A stretch of 64,000 bases of DNA from G942493375 sp942493375 (lineage in GTDB: Bacteria > Armatimonadota > UBA5829): positions 5,394,001-5,458,000 of the forward strand of contig OW818698.1 in NCBI GenBank assembly GCA_942493375.1, given 5' to 3'. The number at the start of each line of letters is the position of its first letter. Within the stretch, counting starts at the first letter, position 1. Position numbers and translations under genes: made by a program. Positions 38,501 to 46,050 of this stretch are shown here, piece after piece. The notes under the pieces were generated by a model. That model worked only from the letters and a program-made list of their open reading frames with translations, did not search any database and was not told where the DNA came from.

Positions 38501-41500
38501 GACAGTGCCACGATCCACGAGCTGATTTTTGCTCAGACCAAACTTACACCAGACCGCACAGCAGTAATTGTCCCCAATAAAGAAAGTGAGATTGAGCTGA
38601 CATATGCTGATCTAATTGTTAGATCACGTGCACTCTCAAAACTCCTTGATGATGCTGGAGTAACACATAGCGGATCAGTCGCTGTTCTACTTGACCGTGA
38701 TGAACACCTGATCCCGGGACTTCTTGCAGTGCTTTTAAGGGGAGCTGCTTATATCCCACTCGATCCACTATTCCCTCCGGACAGGTTGCGTTACATTTTG
38801 GAAGACAGCGGTGCATCAGTCGTGCTTACCGAACGGAATGTGCTGGATGCACTCGGTGACATTTCAAATCTGTCGATCAATGTTGTCCTGGTGGACGATT
38901 ACGACCTGGACTCAATAGATACAAGCAAGCTCAATGACCCCGAGGTACAACCAGAAGACATCGCCTACACAATTTATACGTCAGGTTCTACAGGCAAACC
39001 AAAAGGTGTTGAAATCACTCACCGCAACGTGGTCAATTTCTTATATTCAATGCTTGAAGAACCCGGTCTGACAAGTGACGATCATCTTCTTGCAGTTACC
39101 ACGGTCAGTTTTGACATTGCAGGGTTGGAATTATTCCTGCCGCTCATCTGCGGTGCCTGCACTGTCCTCGCTGGTCGCTCAGATACATCCGACCCTGACC
39201 GGCTGATAAGCTTACTCGACAGCTATAACATCACAATGCTTCAAGCGACACCAGCTACCTGGCGGATGCTGATAGATAATGGCTGGCAAGGCAAATCTGA
39301 CCTGCGGATGCTTGTAGGAGGCGAAGCCCTGCATTCTTCCCTTGCTGCTGCCATGCTTTCTCTGGGTAAAGAGCTTTGGAATATGTATGGTCCCACCGAA
39401 ACTACCGTCTGGTCCACTCTGTATCAAGTCAATCCGGCAGATTTGTTGGAAGACGATTCTATTGTCTCCATCGGTAAGCCAATCGCCAATACACAAGTAT
39501 TCGTAATCGGAAAACAAGGCGATCTATTACCCAAAGGTGCTGTTGGAGAATTAATTATTGGCGGGGATGGCGTTGGAAATGGCTATCATCAACGACCAGA
39601 GCTGACTTCTGAGAAGTTCGTCAGGCTCCCGGCAATCTCAGATGGTATATTATACAAAACTGGCGACCTGGTTTCCTGGAATGCAGACGGCACTCTGGAT
39701 TACCATGGCAGGATAGATTTCCAGGTGAAACTCCGTGGTTTCCGAATAGAACTCGGTGAAATCGAATCCGTCCTGCAAACGCATCGATCAGTCAAAGAAG
39801 CAGTAGTGATGTGCACTGGATCTTCTGAAAACAAGCAATTAGCTGCATACATTGTTGGCTGTGACCCATCAAGCATCGAACAATTGCGATCCTATGTCAG
39901 GGAAGCGTTGCCGGAATATATGGTGCCATCTGTATATATACCGATAGATGCGTTCCCGCTAACTCCAAACGGCAAGGTTGACCGGAAAAAGTTGGAGGTT
40001 ATCAGTACCGACAATCTATCATTAGCCAATGGCTCCGATTTTGAACCTCCATATACACCTACTGAAATCCAGCTTGCAGATCTGTTCAGAAAGATCCTCA
40101 ATATTGATTGCGTAGGACGGGCGGACAATTTCCTGAATCTTGGTGGTCACAGCCTGCGCGCAGTTACATTGATGAATATGATCCGCCGCGAGATGGGTGC
40201 GTCCGTTTCACTTGCCCAAATCCTGCAAGCACAGTCACTTGCTGACCTGGCACAAACAATTGACCGCTCATCAGGTTCCAGTGCCATTCAACATGTGCTG
40301 GATGCGGATAAATACCCGCTTTCATACGCTCAGCGTGGTCTCTGGGCACTCCAATATCTGGACCCTGACAATGCAGCCTACAATATCCCAATGGCAGTGA
40401 TACTCAAAGGATCTCTCGATATAAAACGGCTTGAAGCTGCACTCAAGCATCTGATTGATCGCCATGAATCCCTGAGAACCCGTTTCGTCAGTATTGATGA
40501 CAAACCATGGCAGGTAATCGACCGGCAGGTTGAGTCTGTTTTGGAATATATCGACATATCCGGTGAGTCTGATCCTGAAGGCATCGCAAAAATACGGGCA
40601 AGCGGGGAGGCCATGCGGCCATTCGATCTGGAGACCAGTAATCCCTTGCGGATGCTCCTGCTCAAAACAGGTCAAGATACTCATGTGTTTGTCGCAACTG
40701 CACATCATATTGCATTCGATGGCTGGAGCATGCACGTCTTCTTTAAAGAGCTGGGATTCCTGTATGAGCATCTGTTAGAGTCTCTACCGCCATTGACAAT
40801 CCAATACAGGGACTTTGCCTCATGGCAGGTCCAACAGCTCTCCAGTGATGATACCGACCGGACTTATTGGCTGCAGAAGCTTGGGGACAGCATTGAAGTG
40901 CTGAATATCCAAACCGATCATCCGCGCCCGAAGGAAAAGACATATAATGGCAGCCGATTGATGTTTGCTATAGGAGCTGATGGATTATCCCGGTTGCAGA
41001 ATCTTTCCAGATCGGCTGGTGCAAGTCTATTCGCATCACTGACGAGTCTGGTAACAGTGCTGCTGCACCGCTACAGCCGTTCTGAGGACATAGTTTTGGG
41101 AACAGCAGTAGCAAGCAGGGAGCACGCCGACTTGGAAGACCAGATCGGTATGTATGTCAATACCGTTGCTCTGAGAAATCAAATCGAACCAAACATCACA
41201 TTCCGGGAGCTCCTGCACCGCACCAGTCACACAGTTGAGGAAGCATTCCGGCATCAGGGATATCCATTCGATCTATTGGTTGATGATCTCAAGAATGACC
41301 GTGATCTATCCCGTTCCCCGATTTTCGATGTAATGGTAACTATGCAAAACCTGCCAAATGTGGACTTGCCTATTAGTGGACTAGAGATTGCACCTTTGCT
41401 TCCGGAATTGCCAATCAGCAAGTTTGATCTCAGTTTTACATTTACTGAAGAACTTGAACAGATCGCTTGTGAACTGGAGTTCAATACAGACTTGTTCGAT

Positions 41501-43408
41501 CTGCAGACCATTGAGCACATGGCAGACCATTTTTCACACATCCTGAACTCTGCTGTAGATGATCCATCAAGCAGTGTGGGAAATCTGGTAATGATATCCG
41601 ATAAAGAGAAGCAGAAAGTTGTTGTCGAGTTCAACGATACCCGGCAGTTGGTTGAAGATACCAGCATCGTTCCAATCTTCGAAAGAACTGCTGCTCAACA
41701 TGCAGACCAGCCGACAATATTCTCCGACGACCGTGTAGTGACATATTCTGAGCTGGATCAACTCTCAAAACAATATGCTCAGAGCCTAATAAACAATGGA
41801 GTCCATAAAGGCAGCGTTATCGGCGTAGCTATGAGCCGTTCGATAGACCAGATTGCAGCGTTCTACGGAATACTGCGTGCAGGATGCGTTTATCTTCCTC
41901 TGAACCTGGATTATCCGGACAACCGGTTGCGTTATATGGTTGGGGATTCAGGATGCGAACTTATAATCACTAACCCAGATTCATCGGCCAGGTTTGCAGG
42001 TTTTAATATACCTGTTCTTTCGACGGACGAACCCACATCCGTGAGTGTAGAAAATTTCCATCAGGAGTATCCTGCTCCCAGCGACATCGCATATATCATC
42101 TACACATCTGGCTCCACGGGAGAACCCAAAGGTGTGCGGATTGAGCACTCTTCACTTGCAAACTATGTGCAGTGGGCAGCTGGGGAATTTGGTCTGGGTA
42201 CCGGTGATGTCACCCTTCCGCTTGCATCGATATCATTCGATGCTTCCATATCCGAACTGGTTTACGGACTTGCTGGCGGAGCAGCGCTTGCACTCGCAAA
42301 GCCCGGTGATGAACGCGCACCCGCAGCTATTGCCGCAGCTATTAATAAATATGGTGTAACAAGCATTCAGATGACTCCATCCTTGCTTAGTGCATTTTTT
42401 GAATACATCCGGGAAAACGGTTCCACGGACAATCTTTCTACACTCCGGCAATTATTGTCCGGAGGCGAGCGCTTATCGGCTGACCTTGCTACAGAGTTCA
42501 ACCGCATATTCAACCAACCCTACGGCACTCGTCTATGCAACGTATACGGCCCTACCGAGACTACCGTGGATGCCGCCTCCTATTGGTGTGACACATCCAA
42601 AGACATTACTGGTGAAATTCCCATAGGCCGTCCTGTTGCAAATACAAGAATCTACATTCTTGGGAATAATAACCAACCTGTTCCAATCGGTGTTCCCGGC
42701 GAAATATGTGTTGCAGGAGTATCGGTAGCTAAAGATTATCTGAATCGCCCTGATCTGACTGCAAAGAGTTTCATCAAGGACCCATTTGATAGCAACGAGC
42801 GCATGTATAGGACAGGGGACTTGGGCAGATGGCTCTCTGACGGTAATGTTGAGATGCTGGGCAGAATAGATCAGCAGATTAAGCTGAGAGGTTATAGAAT
42901 TGAGCTGGGAGAAATAGAATCTGCTCTGCGCTCCATAACAGGCATACGTAACGCTGTAGTAGCAATGGAGATGGAACCAGCACACTTAGTTGCTTATCTT
43001 GTAGTAGACACGGAGATTGACGCATCCCATCTGCGTATTCATCTTCAAGACCGACTGCCGGAATATATGGTGCCGTCAGCATTCCGAACAGTAGACGAAA
43101 TACCAGTGAACCAAAATGGTAAGGTCGACTACAAAAAGCTCCAGGGCAGTGGTGACGTGCTAAAAGTCGAAAAAGAAACCCGTCTGGCTTCAAATGATAT
43201 CGAAGAATCGCTACTTGGCATTTGGCATGAGATTCTGGAGACCTCTGATGAAATCGGGGTAGAGGACAGCTTCTTCGAAATCGGAGGTAACTCACTCCTG
43301 CTTGTCCGCCTGCATGCAGCAATCGAACGCCAGTGGCCGGGACGCATCACTGCAACGGACCTATTCAAGTTCACAACAATTTCAGCACAGGCAAATGCCC
43401 TGAACTGA
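29591..43408 (+). CDS. Four-module non-ribosomal peptide synthetase (C-A-T-C-A-T-E-C-A-T-C-A-T)
   Basis: Builds a tetrapeptide on carrier-bound thioesters. Domains by residue: C1 ~1-430 (YHLVADGWS), A1 463-935 (YTSGSTGTPKG), T1 Ser ~987 (GGDSI), C2 1042-1470 (HHIAGDG), A2 1494-1965, T2 Ser ~2018, E 2072-2500 (HHLVVDAYSW, ESHGRE, NYLGQ), C3 2525-2950 (HHILMDGW, after E so D-accepting), A3 2973-3465, T3 ~3521 (GGHSL), C4 3575-4010 (HHIAFDGW), A4 4027-4512, T4 ~4568 (GGNSL). Ten-residue codes read by alignment to GrsA: A1 and A2 DASTIAAVCK (Tyr/Phe-like), A3 DILQVGMVWK (Gly-like), A4 DASQLGVVDK (Glu/Gln-like, weak). No thioesterase or reductase domain ends the protein. The leading C1 suggests an acyl starter. 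ATG 29591 preferred over GTG 29573. Confidence 0.95.
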   Translation: MITNKIPFTSVQWAVWADQQLLSFDSPAYVIGGLVEIFGPIDVEYLRRAIISVAQRHENLRAIIAMDGDDYCLEVHSDCYPSFSLHDFSDYPDPDGTAKAWMQARMSTPFDLLSGESLWEFAYLSTGDNSCFMMIRHYHLVADGWSGMGVLKELGEAYNKMLAGEEITAEPGVSYMDFVTVENNYLASKSFQDDKAYLVDLLNSLPPALFSDNVKAANNSTQSRRIYLPVDRQLFNTFTKLLTDSGMGVAAGTVSLLFICLSRYTGRPDIAVGMPVLNRRSRSLREIVGHFTHVQPVIENIDPNTPVSEVIQSVNRSLRSMFRHSSCPISLVKNELGKNTSDSGLLFDVSFNHLTNRLGVNYGGNLTVVHYATSLYEPRTLGISLCEFDDEEDADLFVDYNIDCFNEDEINTFAKRLLDLMAQYVNDPSMLCGDFKYLEESAEAELLALGTGIAISFTGVDTMHGLFESIVDDFGDSDAVYFNGKSLTYKQLDRQANTLANILLARGLCKEDRVAVMGVRSENLIVAMLGILKAGCVYVPIDPAYPKDRIMWMLSDSQTSLVIDLMSSDVMMPVDVIHSDDYTDGCDTNPNIDIKPTDAAYMIYTSGSTGTPKGVVVEHSGFVNMIRSQIVEFNVTPTDGVLLFASPSFDASLSEAFMGLGAGACLYPVTREQVEDPWGLRTYIEAQNISIATFPPSYLRVFEQADFPTLKVMITAGESANPADARHYASKLTYFNAYGPTECSVCATMNRVNANDDTRNISIGRPIPNSRIYIMDSNGGMLSHGIVGELCVAGIGLARGYWNRPEITSEKFIPDPFVPGDRIYRTGDRARWLPDGRIEYLGRLDDQSKVHGYRIEPGEISLCAESLPGVRQAVALIDSVKGESSLLLFVVGDAAKQVLREHLQEKLPAYMLPHQIIEVDSIPMTPNGKVDRKALLQLVVLDESDSGDTYVAPTNELESQIVLVWEEVLGKRPIGTNDNFFEIGGDSIQAMKVCGRLQRQLGKSPSLRQFFDTATVSGLAILLDTIDTSKTISIANDVVMDKLIPLTHAQQQIWFAQSVDKTSPAYNMPVALEIETENPLDESALESALKTLLDRHESLRISFTEVDGYPRQTINKSVDFRLEKFDLSCMESAREIATNICATPFDLIRAPLLRAGLIRISAKRYILVLCLHHIAGDGASLAHLIDELFSLIDGASLPVSESMLGRILQADEQYLQSRNAELHREYWRDKLQPIEPLTDLPTDYPHPSYRTYNGDRTSLTLSPKMSKALGDLAHKCRTSPFAVFLSLVQVFLHKYSSHSDITVGIPASMREHYNAPEWVGYLVNPIAVRTVIDGKETFADFTRHLHGSVLDGLDKSAYPFDLVVESLEMHRDPSHSPLFDVMVVSDDLDPAVWSVNGREVRRFDIDFKIAKFDLTFTISPRSDGTVLMIEYNTDIFTGKTAEQMLRHLAVLIESASSHADAPIDSLQVLDDSEKSTLLTISYGPEISYIGANTMHGLFEYAASMFGDSNAVHFNGKSLTYKQLDQQANILANVLLAKGMGREDRVAVMGQRCEMLVIAMLGIFKAGCVYVPIDPTYPKDRILWMLSDSQASAIIDLVDTDIDLPVEVIHPEDYADGSKTNAGIDIKASDAAYMIYTSGSTGTPKGVVVEHDGFVNMIHSQILEFNIQPGDGVLLFASPSFDASLSEVFMGLGAGACLYPVSREQVEDPWGLRAYIEDHGISVVTFPPSYLRVFEQADFPTLKVMITAGESANPTDAKHYASRLAYFNAYGPTECSVCATIGSVNATDDSRNISIGKPIANTRIYILDSNGNLLPYGVAGELCVAGSGLARGYWSRPEITSEKFVPDPFVPGERMYRTGDRAKWLDDRRIEYLGRIDDQSKVRGYRIEPGEISVCAETLPGIRQAVALIDTVNGESSLLLFVVGEVAKQDLHRHMQEKLPAYMIPHQIIRVDSIPMTPNGKVDRKALLELAVSDESGSGNAYTAPTSEIEKHIVSVWEEVLGKCPVGIGDNFFQIGGDSIQAMRVCSRLRAFDLAVTSKQIFTHPTVAELAQVISKAEIVSDAYSNAVTDEPFALTPIQHWFMQKPSEDEPFVQATYLIARERLDQSAIHTALEAVATHHDALRLRFVDNHAQQYTDTPSLVWVVEDLTSVADHNHRIREIASNLIRTLDPVTGNVFGAAFLHIDTEDRLYLVAHHLVVDAYSWQVILEDLATAYDLAMLKKDIQLPAKTSSYRAWSDTLAEYSKTNNESTYWQGICNTPCTSLPTAGEADNLCHGDFVRITAELDADVTAALLGSGNQPYRTETVELLLAGLAEGLGRCNDGKLYRILYESHGREPISPELDLSRSVGWFTSLFPVLLDTGSELTLRDRIRNTKEHFRRVPNKGIGYGVLRYLNNTPDLQPTPQLVFNYLGQMRNQLGDGLLSLSTESPADTVSPGFQHDAPIVFTTMVIGDKLQILIDYHPKVLTARTAETFMNETVDSLKSIVKHCSQQQSWELMPSDCASGSINLTEFDNLLASINVQPTDVEDIFPLTPSQEAMMYSYISSPVSRTYFQQFRISFIGRIQPDLMERAWLEVAQRHQSLRSLFQHEILESPVQIVMRDPKVLFVCEEYGSNVDDIAARDLDEPFNLSHGPTMRIRLIETSTDHWTLLWSFHHILMDGWCLAIVFGDLFKIYESLSRKQNIGLPTAPSLRAFTEWIDQRDRSISQAFWNGYLAAYDTAAVIPHTAKGRNRTGYRNCSHTLNLTREETNALVRVSASQEITLSTLFQTAWGTILAGYNDTNDVVFGVVVSGRPSDVSNIEGTVGAFIMTVPCRVTFDPDATFADISRKLQESSLASEQHQWLSLADIQANSPLQSNLLDHILVFENYPLDKNLLQNPLSGIEIDSIGAVEQIPYELGITVVPGDEIDIRFAYNANAYDDQFIATLGIQLRQMLSSIASDPMSVMDSLPVLTPEDTELFKLFNSTDANYPDSATIHELIFAQTKLTPDRTAVIVPNKESEIELTYADLIVRSRALSKLLDDAGVTHSGSVAVLLDRDEHLIPGLLAVLLRGAAYIPLDPLFPPDRLRYILEDSGASVVLTERNVLDALGDISNLSINVVLVDDYDLDSIDTSKLNDPEVQPEDIAYTIYTSGSTGKPKGVEITHRNVVNFLYSMLEEPGLTSDDHLLAVTTVSFDIAGLELFLPLICGACTVLAGRSDTSDPDRLISLLDSYNITMLQATPATWRMLIDNGWQGKSDLRMLVGGEALHSSLAAAMLSLGKELWNMYGPTETTVWSTLYQVNPADLLEDDSIVSIGKPIANTQVFVIGKQGDLLPKGAVGELIIGGDGVGNGYHQRPELTSEKFVRLPAISDGILYKTGDLVSWNADGTLDYHGRIDFQVKLRGFRIELGEIESVLQTHRSVKEAVVMCTGSSENKQLAAYIVGCDPSSIEQLRSYVREALPEYMVPSVYIPIDAFPLTPNGKVDRKKLEVISTDNLSLANGSDFEPPYTPTEIQLADLFRKILNIDCVGRADNFLNLGGHSLRAVTLMNMIRREMGASVSLAQILQAQSLADLAQTIDRSSGSSAIQHVLDADKYPLSYAQRGLWALQYLDPDNAAYNIPMAVILKGSLDIKRLEAALKHLIDRHESLRTRFVSIDDKPWQVIDRQVESVLEYIDISGESDPEGIAKIRASGEAMRPFDLETSNPLRMLLLKTGQDTHVFVATAHHIAFDGWSMHVFFKELGFLYEHLLESLPPLTIQYRDFASWQVQQLSSDDTDRTYWLQKLGDSIEVLNIQTDHPRPKEKTYNGSRLMFAIGADGLSRLQNLSRSAGASLFASLTSLVTVLLHRYSRSEDIVLGTAVASREHADLEDQIGMYVNTVALRNQIEPNITFRELLHRTSHTVEEAFRHQGYPFDLLVDDLKNDRDLSRSPIFDVMVTMQNLPNVDLPISGLEIAPLLPELPISKFDLSFTFTEELEQIACELEFNTDLFDLQTIEHMADHFSHILNSAVDDPSSSVGNLVMISDKEKQKVVVEFNDTRQLVEDTSIVPIFERTAAQHADQPTIFSDDRVVTYSELDQLSKQYAQSLINNGVHKGSVIGVAMSRSIDQIAAFYGILRAGCVYLPLNLDYPDNRLRYMVGDSGCELIITNPDSSARFAGFNIPVLSTDEPTSVSVENFHQEYPAPSDIAYIIYTSGSTGEPKGVRIEHSSLANYVQWAAGEFGLGTGDVTLPLASISFDASISELVYGLAGGAALALAKPGDERAPAAIAAAINKYGVTSIQMTPSLLSAFFEYIRENGSTDNLSTLRQLLSGGERLSADLATEFNRIFNQPYGTRLCNVYGPTETTVDAASYWCDTSKDITGEIPIGRPVANTRIYILGNNNQPVPIGVPGEICVAGVSVAKDYLNRPDLTAKSFIKDPFDSNERMYRTGDLGRWLSDGNVEMLGRIDQQIKLRGYRIELGEIESALRSITGIRNAVVAMEMEPAHLVAYLVVDTEIDASHLRIHLQDRLPEYMVPSAFRTVDEIPVNQNGKVDYKKLQGSGDVLKVEKETRLASNDIEESLLGIWHEILETSDEIGVEDSFFEIGGNSLLLVRLHAAIERQWPGRITATDLFKFTTISAQANALN

Positions 43409-43416
43409 CAATATTT

Positions 43417-43485
43417 GTCATCCTGAGGAACGAAGGATCTGCTTTTCTATTCGGACAAAGCAGATCCTTCGTTCCTCAGGATGAC
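43417..43485. repeat. Palindromic repeat F1 between synthetase and DUF697 gene, possible bidirectional terminator
   Basis: Perfect 28-bp arms 43417-43444 and 43458-43485 with a 13-base loop; the first 27 bases of each arm equal the 1731-1812 copy. It starts 9 bases after the synthetase stop and ends 9 bases before the stop of the convergent gene. Confidence 0.9.
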
Positions 43486-43494
43486 AGGAGAACA

Positions 43495-44064
43495 TCAGGC
43501 TTCTGCTGCAGCCGAAACTTCCTCTTTGGATTTCCCGAGTTTCTTCACAAACTGCTTGCCGGATTCGAACTGATCCTTGAAGAAACCTTTTACTTTCTGT
43601 GGGTCAAAGGTCAGGAATGTTCCACCGGATTCCAAATGTTGGACCATCACACGTGCCAAAGCATATGTAGATGCACCTGTAAGTAAAGGCATGGCTGTTG
43701 CCCCAAACAATGGGCCGATAACAGGGACCATTGCGAATGAACGCACTACCCCGCCGGCAAGTCCTGTTGGCACTACGCTGCCGACTAACGAACCGATAAT
43801 ATATTTAGCACGGTCATCTTTGAACTCTACATCGTAGATCTCCGTCAGTGATTTCAGCATCTTGATCTGTAAAGCGGTCAAGGCTGCAAAATCAACTATC
43901 GGTAGAGGTATCAGACCTACACCCGCTGCTCCCAAAACGTATTTATTGATGAGTCTTTCAACTTGTATAGTCCTGGATAGCTCAGCAGACTCAGTGCTTT
44001 CTATAACGGGTTCTTCAACTGCGTCGATAATGATTTCCTCTGCTTCGTTATTTGTCTTGTTCAT
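43495..44064 (-). CDS. DUF697-domain membrane protein
   Basis: A 189-residue protein. An acidic N-terminus is followed by the DUF697 pattern: INKYVLGAAGVGLIPLPIVDFAALTALQIKMLKSLTEIY, then Gly-rich hydrophobic segments (IIGSLVGSVVPTGLAGG and MVPVIGPLFGATAMPLLTGASTYALARVM) and a Lys-rich C-terminal helix. DUF697 occurs alone or fused to small GTPases (YcjF-like) at membranes; no GTPase domain is here. It lies convergent to the synthetase and divergent from the exporter operon, so membership of the peptide locus is only positional. Confidence 0.75.
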   Translation of the reverse strand: MNKTNNEAEEIIIDAVEEPVIESTESAELSRTIQVERLINKYVLGAAGVGLIPLPIVDFAALTALQIKMLKSLTEIYDVEFKDDRAKYIIGSLVGSVVPTGLAGGVVRSFAMVPVIGPLFGATAMPLLTGASTYALARVMVQHLESGGTFLTFDPQKVKGFFKDQFESGKQFVKKLGKSKEEVSAAAEA

Positions 44065-44349
44065 AATCTTAGATTTATCCTTTCAACATCCCAAAGTATT
44101 GGAAACTTTGTCTGCCATGCGCGGCAGCACTAATGTATTTAATACTAGTAATATCAGTTGTCCTATATCTAATTATCGGCAACTAAATAAATATACTATA
44201 GTCAATCTACTTAAGTCCTCTCTGTCAGATGCCGAATAATAATATGGATACAATACATTGCTTATTTAGTGCAGAGTGCATATGGTAAATATACGTACCT
44301 GATATCCGATAGATTCCTCGAATCGGCATTAAACTACAGAGGTATTTTC

Positions 44350-46050
44350 TTGAGATTATTCCAATTTCTGCAATCTACGCTGCAAGGCGGGTGGAAACGC
44401 GTCCTGATGATCGCTGCCGTCGGCGGTATTGCCAATACGTTGGTTTTCGGTACTTTGAATTTGGGTGCAACCGCTGCAATGAAGAATAAAAGCACCATGA
44501 TTTACATAATCATGTTTGCCATCTCAACATTAGCTTTCTATATTGCCAAGCGATTTGCCATCCTTGAAGGCTCAAATGCAGCAGAGAAGGTCCTTGCAGA
44601 TACTCTCTCTCGTATTGCCGGTAAAATCCGACGCTCTGAACTGCCGATAGTCGAGAGCATATCCCATGGCGGCGGTTACCAGAATATCGCCCAGGATACG
44701 ACTACCATCTCTGCGGCAACCATGATGTTGATTGCCGCTGCTCAGCAGTCTGTGATGCTCGTAGCCAGTCTGATATATATAGCATTTATCTCTCCTCTGA
44801 ACTTCATTGTGACGCTGGTTGGAATTATGATAGTCACTGTTCTATATTATGCTCACAGCAGATACCTGGCACGGGAAATTGTCGCTCAGAAAGATGCTGA
44901 GACCAACATGCTGATGACTCTTGAGGATGTTGTGAGCGGTTTCAAGGAACTCCGACTCAACAAACGCAAGAGCGAGTCAATGCAGGAACATATTGAGAGC
45001 ATAAGCTCCTCTCTTTATAAAGCACGAGTCAGGACTAATGACCACTACTGCACCGACCTGTTGTTTGCAGACATCTTCTTCTACGTCTTACTGGCAGCTA
45101 TAATCCTTGTTCTACCACACTACCAGAAAACAGATGCAAGCAAGATTATGATGTCAGCTTCTTCAATCCTGTTCATTATCATTCCACTGCAGGGAATAGT
45201 CTCCTCCGGCACGTTGATAATGCGTGCAACAGTAGCCATTGACCATCTAGAGGAACTTGAGGAATATCTGGATGGTGGTCTAAAACAAAAAATTGTCAGT
45301 TCAGATACTGTCAACGAAGAGGCACTGTCCCAGATTCAGAATATATGCCTGGACAATATAGAGTTCAAATATCCTAGTGTTGTGAACGGTGATGGTGTGC
45401 AGAACGATGCATTCCAGATAGGACCATTCTCTCTCAATATTAACCGTGGAGAAATGGTGTTTCTTGTGGGTGGCAATGGCTGTGGGAAGACAACACTGCT
45501 GAAAGTGCTAACTGGCCTCTACCAACCGACCGGTGGACAGCTGCTTGTCAACGATTCTCTCATTACGCGCAATAATGTAGATTCATACCGCAATCACATA
45601 TCAGCCATCTTCAGCGATTTCCATCTCTTCCAGCGCCTGTATGGCTACGAGGATGTTGACCCTGCAAGAGTTGATACACTCCTGAATCAGCTGCAGATAT
45701 CGGACAAAACCTCGTTTGCAGATGGCGAGTTTACAACAATAAAGCTATCAACTGGTCAACGTAAACGCGTGGCTCTTGTAGCGGCACTATTAGAAGACCG
45801 CGATATTATACTTTTTGATGAATGGGCAGCAGACCAGGACCCGCACTTCCGTGCATATTTCTACGAAGTATTGCTTGCTCAACTCAAAGCACAGGGCAAG
45901 ACAATCCTTGCTATCACTCACGATGAAAAATACTGGCACCTGGCTGATCGAGTTATTCGATTGGAATATGGCACGATGGTAGAACCGGACATGGAATGCA
46001 AAAGAGTATCCCATGACACAGATGAATTAATGGAGATGGTCACAGCATAA
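44350..46050 (+). CDS. Cyclic-peptide-type ABC exporter (SyrD/PvdE family), fused permease and ATPase
   Basis: Likely exports the peptide or its precursor. Membrane half ~1-300 with about six helices (RVLMIAAVGGIANTLVFG, MIYIIMFAISTLAFYIA), then an ATPase with Walker A VGGNGCGKTTLLK at ~373, signature LSTGQRKR at ~467 and Walker B IILFDEWAADQDP; the latter string is diagnostic of this exporter family. The frame opens at GTG 44269, but TTG 44350 follows AGAGG at 7 bases and gives 566 residues, nearer the usual ~550. The stop overlaps the next ATG by one base (TAATG), implying translational coupling. Confidence 0.88.
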   Translation: MRLFQFLQSTLQGGWKRVLMIAAVGGIANTLVFGTLNLGATAAMKNKSTMIYIIMFAISTLAFYIAKRFAILEGSNAAEKVLADTLSRIAGKIRRSELPIVESISHGGGYQNIAQDTTTISAATMMLIAAAQQSVMLVASLIYIAFISPLNFIVTLVGIMIVTVLYYAHSRYLAREIVAQKDAETNMLMTLEDVVSGFKELRLNKRKSESMQEHIESISSSLYKARVRTNDHYCTDLLFADIFFYVLLAAIILVLPHYQKTDASKIMMSASSILFIIIPLQGIVSSGTLIMRATVAIDHLEELEEYLDGGLKQKIVSSDTVNEEALSQIQNICLDNIEFKYPSVVNGDGVQNDAFQIGPFSLNINRGEMVFLVGGNGCGKTTLLKVLTGLYQPTGGQLLVNDSLITRNNVDSYRNHISAIFSDFHLFQRLYGYEDVDPARVDTLLNQLQISDKTSFADGEFTTIKLSTGQRKRVALVAALLEDRDIILFDEWAADQDPHFRAYFYEVLLAQLKAQGKTILAITHDEKYWHLADRVIRLEYGTMVEPDMECKRVSHDTDELMEMVTA

